From Eubacterium sp. (GTDB taxonomy: Bacteria > Bacillota > Clostridia > Lachnospirales > Lachnospiraceae), in assembly GCA_020844525.1 (NCBI GenBank), contig JAJGAH010000146.1, positions 1-6,580 on the forward strand: a stretch of 6,580 bases of DNA, written 5' to 3'. Of this stretch, positions 1 through 5,132 are shown piece after piece; position 1 is the stretch's first letter, and each line of letters starts with the position of its first letter. The translations under genes and the position numbers were made by a program. The notes under the pieces are model-generated. The model worked only from the letters and a program-made list of their open reading frames with translations, did not search any database and was not told the origin of the DNA.

Positions 1-51
1 CGCTCTGACGGCCGCTGTCAGTTCAATAGTAATCCCGTCTCGCGCTTTTTT
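1..51 (+). other. 3' tail of an unidentified upstream transcript
   Basis: This stretch precedes a strong terminator, so it is probably the end of a + strand gene that begins outside the window. It contains a small hairpin, CTGAC (5-9) paired with GTCAG (17-21), and a GC-rich segment ending in six T's (46-51). One reading frame has a TGA at 6-8, so a protein gene could stop there; another frame stays open to the TAG at 67-69. A structured RNA 3' end is equally possible. I do not recognise any tRNA, rRNA, SRP or tmRNA signature, and cannot choose between a coding and a non-coding tail. Confidence 0.3.
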
Positions 52-87
52 AAAAATCCTGCAAGTTAGAAACTTGCAGGATTTTTT
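52..87. terminator. Rho-independent terminator, 16-bp stem
   Basis: Bases 52-67 pair perfectly with 71-86 around a 3-base AGA loop. The GC-containing core is TCCTGCAAG/CTTGCAGGA, and the right arm runs into six T's (82-87). The left arm starts with five A's, so the hairpin could also work on the opposite strand. It closes the upstream transcript and insulates the zinc-ribbon gene, which has its own candidate promoter immediately after it. Confidence 0.9.
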
Positions 88-89
88 CT

Positions 90-117
90 TTGATTTCCAT
101 CCAGTTTGTATTATGAT
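90..117 (+). promoter_or_regulatory. Candidate sigma-A promoter for the zinc-ribbon/membrane-protein pair
   Basis: A -35 like TTGATT (90-95) and a -10 like TATGAT (112-117, one mismatch to TATAAT) are separated by 16 bp. Transcription would start near 124, giving a leader of about 50 bases before the first start codon. It lies directly after the upstream terminator, as expected for a new transcription unit. This is assigned by consensus match only. Confidence 0.5.
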
Positions 118-174
118 AAGGTTTAAGAAGTAACAGAAGAACGCATTTTATACAATTGTGAAAGGAGAGCTATT

Positions 175-345
175 ATGGCAGTTCTGGATGGTTGCGAAGG
201 TGCAAAGAAGACACCTGTATTACAGGAAGTGAAGTGTCCGGTATGCGGAGAAACCGTTGAGGTATTCACAAAGGAGTGCATTCTCGTTGAGGACTCCAAG
301 TGTGAGAAATGCGGCCATGTATTTAAAGCCGGAGACCATATCTGA
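175..345 (+). CDS. Small zinc-ribbon protein, 56 aa
   Basis: This is a 56-residue protein with two CxxCG knuckles, C21-P-V-C24-G and C43-E-K-C46-G, separated by 18 residues. That is the layout of a four-cysteine zinc ribbon; the extra C7 and C35 fall outside the core pattern. There is no signal peptide or membrane segment, so it is probably cytoplasmic. The start is well supported by AAAGGAG at 161-167, seven bases before the ATG. The TGA stop shares its A with the ATG of the next gene, implying translational coupling with the seven-helix membrane protein. Zinc ribbons of this size may bind nucleic acid or act as protein-interaction modules, and nothing visible decides between these. The metal-binding fold is seen in the sequence; any partnership with the downstream membrane protein is inferred from overlap alone. 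Confidence 0.85.
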   Translation: MAVLDGCEGAKKTPVLQEVKCPVCGETVEVFTKECILVEDSKCEKCGHVFKAGDHI

Positions 346-929
346 TGACAAATGTTGTAACCGCGGGAAATGATATTATGTCAGGGCTTGCACAGGCCCT
401 CGTAATCGGCAGCCTGATCCTGGGAATCCTTCAATGCTTTTTCGGGTTCAGGCTGCTCCGGTTCTGGATCTCCTTTTTTGGATTCGTCATCGGTATGTAT
501 CTGGGTACGACCATCTCCGCAAAGATTGTAGCCAATCCGGCGTATGCGCACTGGATTATCGGTGTGGTCTGCGGCCTGCTGCTCTCTCTGCTGGGTTATA
601 AGCTGTATCTGGCAGGTGTCTTTGTGTTCTGCGGCATACTGGCCATTTCACTGGTGCAGAAGATACCTCTGCCCTCCGGAAAATACTGGATTATTCTCCT
701 GTATGTGCTGATGGCAGCCGGATTTATCGGAGCGGGACTGCTTGGCGTGAAGTTTGCACGTCCGGCGGTTATTTTTTTTACTGCAGGGGCGGGTGCTGCG
801 GCTGCTGTGCAGGCGCTTGCATCGCTGCAGACCAACGTAGCCGGCAACAGTCATCTGCAGCATATCATTCTGCTTGTGATGTTCATTGCCGGTGTCGGCG
901 TGCAGTTCCTGACAACCAGAAAATCATAG
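345..929 (+). CDS. Seven-helix membrane protein, TM7S3/TM198-like (DUF4203)
   Basis: The 194-residue protein is hydrophobic throughout, with about seven predicted membrane helices (roughly residues 15-34, 38-58, 68-85, 87-105, 114-134, 139-160 and 173-190). The CFFGFRLLRFWISFFGFVIG stretch (31-50) resembles the start of the TM7S3/TM198-type domain (DUF4203), and seven helices fits that family. There are no obvious catalytic residues; charged residues are mostly in short loops (R36, R39, K60, K86, K106, K113, K136, R139) and the C-terminal TTRKS tail. Its ATG overlaps the stop of the zinc-ribbon gene by one base, and GGAG at 331-334 lies inside that gene, ten bases upstream. The family assignment is from memory of sequence pattern and moderately sure. 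Cellular function is unknown. Confidence 0.8.
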   Translation: MTNVVTAGNDIMSGLAQALVIGSLILGILQCFFGFRLLRFWISFFGFVIGMYLGTTISAKIVANPAYAHWIIGVVCGLLLSLLGYKLYLAGVFVFCGILAISLVQKIPLPSGKYWIILLYVLMAAGFIGAGLLGVKFARPAVIFFTAGAGAAAAVQALASLQTNVAGNSHLQHIILLVMFIAGVGVQFLTTRKS

Positions 930-938
930 ATCAGCGAA

Positions 939-981
939 ACAGTATTTCCCTGTATCGGACGGGAATCAATCTGTATTTTTG
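939..981 (+). terminator. Weak candidate terminator after the membrane-protein gene
   Basis: ACAG (939-942) can pair with CTGT (971-974) and TTCCC (946-950) with GGGAA (961-965), with an internal loop between the two helices and a 10-base apical loop. A TATTTTT run follows. The stem is interrupted and short, so termination may be partial. No better hairpin is visible between this gene and the regulator. Confidence 0.35.
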
Positions 982-984
982 CGC

Positions 985-1012
985 TTGCGCTTAAAAAATT
1001 TTCGTGTATACT
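985..1012 (+). promoter_or_regulatory. Candidate promoter of the lrp-alr operon
   Basis: A -35 like TTGCGC (985-990) and a -10 TATACT (1007-1012) are 16 bp apart, giving a start near 1019. The -35 hexamer is the second of two tandem TTGCGC copies (979-990). The AT-rich boxes described at 992-1036 overlap the spacer and the initial transcribed region, so this promoter is well placed to be autoregulated. Assigned by consensus only. Confidence 0.5.
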
Positions 1013-1036
1013 TTATTTCGTTAGAAAATTTTGGGA
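992..1036 (+). promoter_or_regulatory. Pair of Lrp-like operator boxes flanking the -10
   Basis: Two AAAATTTT cores (995-1002 and 1025-1032) lie exactly 30 bp apart, about three helical turns. Aligned by hand to the E. coli Lrp consensus YAGHAWATTWTDCTR, the downstream box (1022-1036) matches 13 of 15 positions and the upstream box (992-1006) 12 of 15. They bracket the -10 hexamer ahead of a gene for an Lrp/AsnC regulator, the usual arrangement for autoregulation. AT-rich promoter DNA can match this loose consensus by chance, so binding is inferred. Confidence 0.45.
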
Positions 1037-1072
1037 CAGTATTCCAATACCATGATGTGAGGCAGGGATTTT

Positions 1073-1567
1073 ATGGATCAGATAGATTACAAAATTCTAA
1101 AAGCGCTGCAGGAAAATGCACGGGAAACCGCATCGAATATCTCCAAGCAGATTCATCTCTCGGTTTCAGCAGTGATTGAGCGTATCCGCAAGCTGGAAGA
1201 AAACCATGTGATTGACAAGTACACCATCATTGTCGACGAGAAGAAGGTTGGAAATATGATGTCGGCAATCATGGAGGTTGAGCTGGAAAAGCCCATGTAT
1301 TATGACATGTTTGCGGAGGCAATCCAGAATATGGACAGCGTGGTTTCCTGTTATTATGTCACGGGCAGCATGGACCTGCTGCTGAAGGTCGCCTGCAATT
1401 CTCCGGAAGAGCTGGACCAGATCCACCGGAAGATCATGGAGCTTCCCGGCATCAAGGACACCAGGACGCATGTGGTCCTGAAAAATGTAAAGAATGTATA
1501 CTCCGCCATCAGAATGCCGGAGAATACAGAGAAAAATAAAGAAACTGAAAGAAGGAACCAGTTATGA
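1073..1567 (+). CDS. Lrp/AsnC-family transcriptional regulator
   Basis: The 164-residue protein has the two-domain layout of the Lrp/AsnC family. The N-terminal helix-turn-helix opens with DQIDYKILKALQENAR and has a probable recognition helix around residues 30-43 (SVSAVIERIRKLEE). The C-terminal RAM/ligand-binding domain (about 63-140) contains the family's glycine-led signature, here GSMDLLLKV (98-106). Length is normal for the family (about 150-165). The lysine/glutamate-rich tail after residue 147 is probably disordered. GAGG at 1059-1062 and AGGG at 1064-1067 precede the ATG. Its stop overlaps the alanine racemase start as ATGA, so both are expected from one mRNA. Known relatives such as DadR respond to alanine and control an alanine racemase gene, so alanine is a reasonable but unproven ligand. 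Lrp-like boxes upstream suggest autoregulation. Confidence 0.93.
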   Translation: MDQIDYKILKALQENARETASNISKQIHLSVSAVIERIRKLEENHVIDKYTIIVDEKKVGNMMSAIMEVELEKPMYYDMFAEAIQNMDSVVSCYYVTGSMDLLLKVACNSPEELDQIHRKIMELPGIKDTRTHVVLKNVKNVYSAIRMPENTEKNKETERRNQL

Positions 1568-2709
1568 ATTCATACCTGAGAACGTATGCGGAAGTATCCC
1601 TTTCTGCGATACACCACAATGTGGAGGAGGCTAAGAAGAGAATTCTGCCTGGCACAAAGCTCCTGGCAGTGGTCAAGGCCAATGCCTACGGTCACGGAGC
1701 GGTGCGCGTCGCAAAATCCCTCGAAGACATCGCGGATTTTTTTGCGGTGGCAACGCTGGAGGAGGGTGTGGAGCTTCGGGAGCACAATATCGGGCTTCCC
1801 ATACTGATTCTCGGTTATACTTCTCCGCAACAGTACAGTGAGATGATCAACTGGGACATCCGTCCAAGCATTTATAATGCTGAGGATGCGAGAAAACTGA
1901 ATGAGACGGCAATCCGGGAGGGCAAGACAGCCAGGGTTCATATCGCACTGGATACCGGAATGACCCGGATCGGATTCCAGGTTACGGAGGCAGACGCAGA
2001 TGCGATTCAGGAGATCGCCTCTCTGTCCAATGTGGAGATCGAGGGCATGTTTACCCATCTGTCCTGCGCGGACATGACGGACAAGACCTACTGTGGAAAA
2101 CAGTTTGAGAAGTACGACGCCATGCTTGCCATGCTGCAGAAGCGGAATGTGCGGATTCCGATCCGCCACGTGTGCAACAGCGCTGCCATCATGGAGTATG
2201 AGGCTGATGACCCGCATCGCTTTGATATGGTACGCTCCGGCATCATCACCTATGGTATTTATCCCTCTGAGGAAGTGAAGAAGGAAAGGCTGGACCTGAT
2301 CCCGGCGCTGTCCTGGAAGGCCCATGTGATTCATGTGAAGGATGTGGGACCGGGGATTGGCGTCAGCTATGGTGCCACCTACGTGACCAGCAGGCCGGTG
2401 ACCCGGATTGCAACGGTTTCTGTCGGCTATGCAGACGGATATCCGAGAGCCCTGTCCTCAAAGGGGCGTGTCCTGATCCATGGAAAATCTGCGCCGATTC
2501 TTGGCAGAGTCTGCATGGACCAGATGATGGTCGATGTGAGTGACATTCCGGACGTTCAGGTAGAGGATGTTGTCACACTGGTAGGACATGACGGAGAGGA
2601 ATATATTCCGATTGAGGAGATCGCCGATCCGGCGGCAAGCTTCAATTACGAGATGCTCTGCCACATTTCGCCACGGGTCTATCGTGTATATAAGGAAGAC
2701 CAGGACTGA
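1564..2709 (+). CDS. alr: Alanine racemase
   Basis: Alanine racemase is a PLP-dependent cytoplasmic enzyme that interconverts L- and D-alanine and supplies D-alanine for peptidoglycan. At 381 residues the length is normal. The PLP lysine is K38 in the AVVKANAYGHGA motif. The second catalytic base is Y269 in GVSYGATY, equivalent to Y265 of the Geobacillus stearothermophilus enzyme. R135 in the DTGMTRIGF motif matches the active-site arginine. Other landmarks are HVCNSAA (202-208), VGYADGYPR (287-295) and GRVCMDQ (314-320). The fold is an N-terminal TIM barrel followed by a beta domain from about residue 245. The ATG overlaps the regulator stop (ATGA), with GAAGGA at 1551-1556 seven bases upstream. 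All key residues are present, so it should be active. Whether it is the cell's only racemase cannot be told here. Confidence 0.97.
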   Translation: MNSYLRTYAEVSLSAIHHNVEEAKKRILPGTKLLAVVKANAYGHGAVRVAKSLEDIADFFAVATLEEGVELREHNIGLPILILGYTSPQQYSEMINWDIRPSIYNAEDARKLNETAIREGKTARVHIALDTGMTRIGFQVTEADADAIQEIASLSNVEIEGMFTHLSCADMTDKTYCGKQFEKYDAMLAMLQKRNVRIPIRHVCNSAAIMEYEADDPHRFDMVRSGIITYGIYPSEEVKKERLDLIPALSWKAHVIHVKDVGPGIGVSYGATYVTSRPVTRIATVSVGYADGYPRALSSKGRVLIHGKSAPILGRVCMDQMMVDVSDIPDVQVEDVVTLVGHDGEEYIPIEEIADPAASFNYEMLCHISPRVYRVYKEDQD

Positions 2710-2718
2710 TGATATGCA

Positions 2719-2770
2719 TGAAATCAAACCAGTGAACCGGACCATAGGATCAAACCATAGAATCAAACCA
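2719..2770 (+). repeat. Four tandem copies of a 13-bp unit
   Basis: Four head-to-tail 13-bp units occupy 2719-2731, 2732-2744, 2745-2757 and 2758-2770. Units 1, 3 and 4 share ATCAAACCA, and the last two differ at one position (TAGGATCAAACCA and TAGAATCAAACCA). Unit 2 is diverged (GTGAACCGGACCA) but ends in the same ACCA. The array begins ten bases after the alr stop codon, in the untranslated region before the FNT transporter promoter. Function is unknown; slippage-generated sequence and a protein-binding array are both possible. Confidence 0.8.
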
Positions 2771-2909
2771 GACAGAATCTGAAACGACAGCTGCCATGAA
2801 AAATTCGATTGAACAGCTCTGCACATAAAAGTACAATTTTTTTGCAAAAAGCACCAAAAGGCCTCCTGGAAGTTTGTGAACAAAATAGCAGGAAAATCCG
2901 TGCAATTTT

Positions 2910-2939
2910 TTGTGAATTCGGATAAAGTATAAGTATGGT
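2910..2939 (+). promoter_or_regulatory. Candidate promoter for the FNT transporter gene
   Basis: TTGTGA (2910-2915) and TATGGT (2934-2939) are 18 bp apart, giving a start near 2946 and a short leader before the AGGAGG at 2955-2960. An alternative -10, TATAAG (2928-2933), lacks a well-spaced -35. The rest of the 262-base gap after alr holds the 13-bp repeat array, an imperfect TTTGT-GA-ACAAA inverted repeat at 2873-2884 and two CAATTTTTT runs. I see no convincing terminator for alr in it. Confidence 0.45.
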
Positions 2940-2971
2940 AAAATTTTATCAAACAGGAGGAGATAAGTGAT

Positions 2972-3739
2972 ATGTTTGGGCAGGAATTTGATGCTTTGTC
3001 AAACGGTGCTGTGGCAAAAAGCAATCTGTTGAAGAAGAACCCGCTGGGATATCTGCTTCTCAGCGCACTGGCAGGAATGTACATCGGTTTTGGTAACCTT
3101 CTGACGAATGTGGAGGGCGGACTTCTGAACGGCGCACCCTATACGAAAATTGTCATGGGTGTATCCTTTGGCGTAGCCCTCAGCCTTGTTGTGATGGCTG
3201 GTGCTGAGCTCTTCACCGGTAACAACCTGGTGATGATGAGCGGCGTTCTGAAGAAGAAACTCCGCATGTCTGATGCATGTAAGGTTTGGGCGGTCTGCTG
3301 GATCGGTAATCTGCTTGGCGCAATTATCCTTGCACTGCTGTTCCATTTCTCCGGCATGAATACGGAGGCGGTTTCCACCTTCCTCGCGACCGGCGCAGCT
3401 GCCAAGATGAGCGCACCCTTTGTACAGCTTCTGATGCGCGGCATTCTCTGTAATATCCTTGTATGCCTTGCAACCTGGTGCGGTGTGAAGCTGAAGAATG
3501 AAGCAGCCAAGCTGATCATGGTATGGTGGTGCCTGTTCGCCTTCGTTACCTGCGGATTTGAGCATAGCATCGCGAATATGACACAGCTGACCGTAGCGCT
3601 TCTGGATCCCGCCGGACAGGCAGTGACCATCGGAGGTTATTTCTACAACCTGATCACCGTCACAATCGGCAATATGATCGGCGGCATCCTCTTCGTAGCT
3701 GTTCCGTATTACATTGCACAGCTCAAGGATCAGGCATAA
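2972..3739 (+). CDS. Formate/nitrite transporter (FNT) family channel
   Basis: The 255-residue membrane protein belongs to the FocA/NirC/HSC family of pentameric channels for small monovalent anions such as formate, nitrite or hydrosulfide. Family landmarks are GAELFTGNN (77-85), matching the omega loop that breaks helix 2, a lysine at K145 likely equivalent to the vestibule lysine, RGILCNILVCLATW (156-169), and the pore histidine H198 in GFEHSIANM (195-203). About six helices are expected (near 25-44, 59-77, 105-126, 151-172, 181-197 and 219-246). The RGILCN-LVCLA segment is closer to NirC-type sequences as I remember them, but formate export in a fermenter or hydrosulfide transport are equally open. 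No nitrite reductase, pyruvate formate-lyase or sulfite reductase gene is adjacent to settle it. AGGAGG lies eleven bases upstream of the ATG, and a strong terminator follows, so it is probably monocistronic. Confidence 0.93.
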   Translation: MFGQEFDALSNGAVAKSNLLKKNPLGYLLLSALAGMYIGFGNLLTNVEGGLLNGAPYTKIVMGVSFGVALSLVVMAGAELFTGNNLVMMSGVLKKKLRMSDACKVWAVCWIGNLLGAIILALLFHFSGMNTEAVSTFLATGAAAKMSAPFVQLLMRGILCNILVCLATWCGVKLKNEAAKLIMVWWCLFAFVTCGFEHSIANMTQLTVALLDPAGQAVTIGGYFYNLITVTIGNMIGGILFVAVPYYIAQLKDQA

Positions 3740-3813
3740 GTTTATACCTTCAGACTCAATAAATAATGATGTAAGGTAATCTGCACAGCAAGATGCAGAA
3801 TAGAGATATCAGG

Positions 3814-3849
3814 TACCCCGCACAACGAAATATTGTGCGGGGTATTTTT
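3814..3849 (+). terminator. Strong rho-independent terminator of the FNT gene
   Basis: A perfect 12-bp GC-rich stem, TACCCCGCACAA (3814-3825) with TTGTGCGGGGTA (3833-3844), encloses a 7-base loop and is followed by five T's (3845-3849). It lies 75 bases after the FNT stop codon and separates that gene from the ABC importer operon. A smaller stem, CTGCA (3781-3785) with TGCAG (3794-3798), precedes it. Confidence 0.95.
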
Positions 3850-3899
3850 GTGGAAAAAACTGAACAGAGGACAACTCTTAACAAATTGATCAGTTTCCC

Positions 3900-3929
3900 T
3901 TGACACCAATTTCACCCCTATGATACCAT
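3900..3929 (+). promoter_or_regulatory. Candidate promoter of the amino-acid ABC importer operon
   Basis: A perfect -35 TTGACA (3900-3905) is followed after 18 bp by TACCAT (3924-3929), a weak -10 supported by an extended TG at 3921-3922. The start would be near 3936, leaving a leader of about 100 bases. In the leader AGAAC (3964-3968) can pair with GTTCT (3995-3999) around an inner ACAT/ATGT stem. The box ATGATAC-C/T-AT occurs both over the -10 (3920-3929) and in the leader (3977-3986). I see no T-box motif or recognisable riboswitch core. Confidence 0.55.
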
Positions 3930-4034
3930 AACCCTGCGTTTTTAAATTTAGCATGGTAAAGTTAGAACGTGATGACATGATACTATGTTGAACAGTTCTT
4001 TCTTTAAAGTTATCCGGGAAAGGGAGAATGGATC

Positions 4035-4910
4035 ATGAAAAAGAAAATTATCGGAAGCGTACTCGCTGCAGCAATGGTATTGACGATGGCAGGCTGTGGC
4101 AGCTCTGCTTCTTCCTCCAAGTCAGCCTCTGCGTCCAGCGCAGCTGGAACAGTCGCATCAGGATCACAGACAGTTGCATCCGCTTCCGCATCAGGGAACA
4201 GCGATGTGGATTATATCAAGGGCAAGGGAAGCCTGATCGTCGGTATCACAGATTTTGCGCCGATGGATTACAAGGAGGACGGATCTGACGAATGGATCGG
4301 CTTCGATGCGGACCTGGCACGTGAGGTTGGAAAGGATCTTGGCGTTGATGTGAAATTCGTTGAGATTGATTGGGACAACAAGATCCTGGAGCTGGACAAT
4401 AAGAGCATCGACTGCGTATGGAACGGCATGACCCTCACCGATGAGGTGACAAAGTCCATGGCCTGCACAAACGCATATCTGAATAACGCACAGGTTGTGG
4501 TTGTACCTTCAGACAAGGCTGACAAATATCAGACCGTGGACTCCCTGAAGGATCTTTCCTTTGCAGTTGAGGCAGGATCTGCTGGCGAGGAGGCTGCGAA
4601 GGAGAACAATCTGAATTACACCTCCATGACTTCTCAGGCGGATACGCTGATGGAGGTTTCTGCAGGAACTTCCGATGCCAGCATCATCGACCTGCTGATG
4701 GCGGGCGCAATGATCGGCAAGGGCACCAGCTATGAGAACCTGACCCATACCGTGGAGCTGACAACAGAGAAGTACGGCGTCGGATGCCGCAAGGGATCAG
4801 ACCTGGCCGAGTATATCAATCAGGAATTTGTAAAGCTTTATCAGGATGGTACCATGAAGACCATCGCTGAGAAGTATGGTGTGCAGGATGCGCTGATTGA
4901 ACAGAAGTAA
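4035..4910 (+). CDS. Amino-acid ABC importer, substrate-binding lipoprotein
   Basis: The 291-residue protein is a family 3 extracellular solute-binding protein (polar amino-acid type). Residues 1-20 form a lipoprotein signal with lipobox M-A-G-C, so C21 is lipidated and the protein is anchored outside the membrane. A Ser/Ala-rich linker (about 22-56) precedes the binding fold. Family landmarks are VGITDFAPMDY (69-79), GFDADLAREV (89-98), NGMTLTDE (130-137), D219 in the SDASIIDLL segment, and the C-terminal YQDGTMKTIAEKYG (269-282). The carboxylate-binding arginine usually found after T-D-E (as in GlnH) is replaced by V138, so the ligand may be bound differently from classical amino-acid binding proteins. 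AGGGAG (4021-4026) lies eight bases before the ATG. Permease and ATPase genes follow. The substrate is unknown. Confidence 0.95.
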   Translation: MKKKIIGSVLAAAMVLTMAGCGSSASSSKSASASSAAGTVASGSQTVASASASGNSDVDYIKGKGSLIVGITDFAPMDYKEDGSDEWIGFDADLAREVGKDLGVDVKFVEIDWDNKILELDNKSIDCVWNGMTLTDEVTKSMACTNAYLNNAQVVVVPSDKADKYQTVDSLKDLSFAVEAGSAGEEAAKENNLNYTSMTSQADTLMEVSAGTSDASIIDLLMAGAMIGKGTSYENLTHTVELTTEKYGVGCRKGSDLAEYINQEFVKLYQDGTMKTIAEKYGVQDALIEQK

Positions 4911-4920
4911 CTGCTTCTTA

Positions 4921-4950
4921 TTGCTTCCTGGCTGTTATATTGTTTATACA
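4921..4950 (+). promoter_or_regulatory. Weak candidate internal promoter before the permease
   Basis: TTGCTT (4921-4926) and TATACA (4945-4950) are 18 bp apart. A second -10-like TACAAT lies at 5003-5008 without a good -35. An imperfect palindrome, TTGT-TTAT-ACAA, overlaps the first -10 (4940-4951). The 222-base gap between the binding-protein and permease genes leaves room for a secondary promoter, but neither match is strong. Confidence 0.25.
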
Positions 4951-5029
4951 ACATTGGCTCGTACGTCTGAAACAAGTGCCCTGTAAGTGCATTTTACTCC
5001 TGTACAATATGAGCGTTTTTTGTAAACTG

Positions 5030-5096
5030 ACTGTCACATGATCCGGCACTTCCGCGGGAATTTTTCCCGCAGAAGGCCCCGGATTTGTGTGGCAGT
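5030..5096 (+). promoter_or_regulatory. Long four-helix imperfect hairpin between binding protein and permease genes
   Basis: The arms pair in four nested helices: 5030-5038 with 5088-5096 (9 bp, one G-U), 5041-5046 ATCCGG with 5079-5084 CCGGAT (6 bp), 5049-5052 CTTC with 5072-5075 GAAG (4 bp), and 5054-5060 GCGGGAA with 5064-5070 TTCCCGC (7 bp) around a TTT loop. Only small internal loops separate them. No T-run follows, so it is not a classical terminator. The permease Shine-Dalgarno (5119-5124) lies outside it. It could stabilise the binding-protein mRNA 3' end or be a processing site that sets binding protein above permease, as known for other importer operons; this role is inferred. Confidence 0.75.
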
Positions 5097-5132
5097 TTCG
5101 TAATGTCTGTCAGAATTCGGGGGAACCATTCT

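Noticed and set aside
979..1179. 66-codon plus-strand frame starting ahead of the regulator
   Set aside because: It begins inside the promoter and overlaps the regulator gene in another frame.
1570..2334. 254-codon open frame on the minus strand
   Set aside because: It lies wholly antisense to alanine racemase, whose catalytic motifs are intact, and its translation shows no recognisable domain.
2719..2770. CRISPR array
   Set aside because: The repeated units are 13 bp head to tail with no spacers and no cas genes nearby.
2458..3084. 208-codon minus-strand frame spanning the alr-FNT gap
   Set aside because: It overlaps both the end of alr and the start of the FNT gene and crosses the repeat array; its composition is not protein-like.
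3742..3978. 78-codon minus-strand frame in the gap before the importer
   Set aside because: It runs through the terminator hairpin at 3814-3849 and the TTGACA promoter, and has no protein family features.
3936..4034. T-box or amino-acid riboswitch in the importer leader
   Set aside because: The leader is only about 100 bases and lacks the T-box sequence and any terminator/antiterminator pair.
4028..4288. Plus-strand frame from ATG 4028, seven bases before the binding-protein start
   Set aside because: It overlaps the binding-protein gene out of frame and lacks any domain, while the frame from 4035 gives a perfect lipoprotein signal.
4957..5021. Terminator after the binding-protein gene, GCTC-GTAC pairing with GTAC-bulge-GAGC before six T's
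   Set aside because: The two 4-bp helices are broken by a five-base bulge and enclose a 37-base loop, too weak to call.
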